Assembly (NCBI RefSeq): GCF_003858635.1
Contig: NZ_RQJO01000009.1
Coordinates: 744,001-808,000 of the forward strand
Reading direction: 5' to 3'
From: Larkinella rosea
Lineage (GTDB): Bacteria > Bacteroidota > Bacteroidia > Cytophagales > Spirosomataceae
Length of the DNA: 64,000 bases
Every line of letters begins with the position of its first letter. Position 1 is the stretch's first letter. This document shows, piece after piece, positions 63,337 through 64,000 of this stretch. The translations under genes and the position numbers were made by a program. Under the pieces are notes generated by a model. That model was not told the origin of the DNA. It made no database searches and saw only the letters and a program-made list of their open reading frames with translations.

Positions 63337-64000
63337 ATGAAAAAAATATTGAAAGCGATTGCGCTGATTGCGTTCGCGATCCCCGTCGCAGCGCAGCAGC
63401 GGAATGCCACTCATATCCAGAAAGTTATCGCATCGGCGGATGTAATTCGTTCCGCTTATACCGACGAACCCGTCATTAATCTCTACCAGGGGAACGGCCT
63501 TTTTGGTTGCTCCTACGGTTTGTTGGGATTGCACATTCACCCGGCCAAAGCCAGCACGCACCACAAATTTGGGAACACCCGGTTTATGCACCTGGAACAC
63601 CGGGGGCGCGGTAAATTCGGGGGTGATTATCTACTGCCACTCGCTCAACTGTACTGGGCCGATGCGTTTCAGACCGTTTCGGAATTTAGCCAGCACCAGG
63701 CTTTTTATGAGGGAACGATTACCACTAGGTTTCGCGCCAGCAACCGCACGATTGCCGTAAAAACCTGGTTTGACCCCGTTGACCGGAATCTGTCCGGAAT
63801 TGCCATTCAGTTAAAAGGGGAGCCGATCCGGGTTATTCTGGACCCGGCCAGCGATGTGAAAGGTCACTACGATCAGCGGATCAGCCAGGTCAGCAAGATC
63901 AGTGCGGTAAAAGACCAGTGGAAAATTGAACTGACGGGATTGGGGACTACAACGCCCCTGTATCTCAAAACGAATGCGGTCGTAACGCTGGAGGGAAACG
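63337..64000 (+). CDS. N-terminal part of a secreted glycoside hydrolase-like protein (runs off the window)
   Basis: The frame opens with ATG 63337 and continues past the end of the window (221 codons seen). Signal peptide MKKILKAIALIAFAIPVAAQ; then VINLYQGNGLFGCSYGLLGL and a beta-sandwich-like region (FYEGTITTRFRASNRTIAVK; PIRVILDPASDVKGHYDQRI). An N-terminal 'NG-x-FGC-x-YG' region followed by a beta-sandwich is typical of GH65/GH95-like (six-hairpin) glycosidases. The catalytic domain is not visible. Third enzyme of the PUL, 75 bases after the previous gene. Confidence 0.72.
   Translation, partial: MKKILKAIALIAFAIPVAAQQRNATHIQKVIASADVIRSAYTDEPVINLYQGNGLFGCSYGLLGLHIHPAKASTHHKFGNTRFMHLEHRGRGKFGGDYLLPLAQLYWADAFQTVSEFSQHQAFYEGTITTRFRASNRTIAVKTWFDPVDRNLSGIAIQLKGEPIRVILDPASDVKGHYDQRISQVSKISAVKDQWKIELTGLGTTTPLYLKTNAVVTLEGN

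Overview
The window is a 64 kb stretch (about 52 % G+C by eye) from a Bacteroidota chromosome, most likely Cytophagales/Spirosomataceae (Spirosoma- or Larkinella-like). This assignment is inferred from a FecR/SusC/SusD cluster with an STN-domain SusC, OMP_b-brl-type outer-membrane receptors, DUF1080/Gfo-Idh pairs, DUF4920, DUF6526, Uma2 proteins, LytS/LytTR regulators, and -7 boxes of the Bacteroidota form TAnnTTTG. I saw no rRNA, tRNA, CRISPR array, transposase or phage gene.

Layout. 1-9.2 kb: end of a probable FAD monooxygenase, a secreted serine hydrolase, a Uma2 protein, three secreted esterases, pyrB, a Nudix-type regulator with a degenerate Nudix box divergent from one esterase, and a Tat-exported sugar-isomerase-like protein. 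9.2-16.4 kb (minus strand): a PQQ sugar dehydrogenase/PKD/cytochrome c fusion, YceI, a large outer-membrane receptor and a small secreted protein. 16.8-18.6 kb: a LytS/LytTR two-component pair. 18.6-30.7 kb: a hexuronate catabolic region with uxaB, kdgA, kdgK and exuT on the minus strand and uxuA and uxaC on the plus strand, interrupted by two acyl-CoA synthetases and a Uma2 gene. 30.8-45 kb: an amidohydrolase, DUF4920, two DinB-like/GNAT-type small enzymes, a decayed TlpA-like gene, a MacB-type ABC permease, a PD40 propeller protein, a divergent Gfo/Idh-DUF1080 pair (3-keto-glycoside type) and a second outer-membrane receptor. 45.1-48.8 kb: a small protein, a membrane histidine kinase, and a response regulator plus Grx-like/TrxR-like flavoprotein that look like one gene split by a frameshift. 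48.8-54.2 kb: lipocalin-like, TlpA-like, DUF6526, two DEAD-box helicases, a 51-codon remnant of a probable antitoxin, and DinB. 54.4-64 kb: a polysaccharide utilisation locus (FecR, SusC, SusD, a glycosidase-like lipoprotein and the start of a second glycosidase).

How the genes fit together. The PUL would import an oligosaccharide. The hexuronate genes (ExuT, UxaC, UxaB, UxuA, KdgK, KdgA) would convert glucuronate/galacturonate to pyruvate and glyceraldehyde-3-phosphate, but each branch lacks one enzyme in this window (no UxaA, no UxuB). The PQQ dehydrogenase and the Gfo/Idh-DUF1080 pair add periplasmic sugar oxidation.

The least expected features are: (1) the REC / cysteine-free Grx-like / cysteine-free TrxR-like protein beside its kinase, split by a frameshift; (2) a set of at least eight long intergenic inverted repeats in several unrelated sequence families, some of whose arms run into flanking genes and supply stop codons or terminal codons; (3) a Nudix-fold regulator with a damaged catalytic box next to a near-perfect palindrome; and (4) gene remnants at 33.9-34.8 kb and 52.1-52.3 kb.
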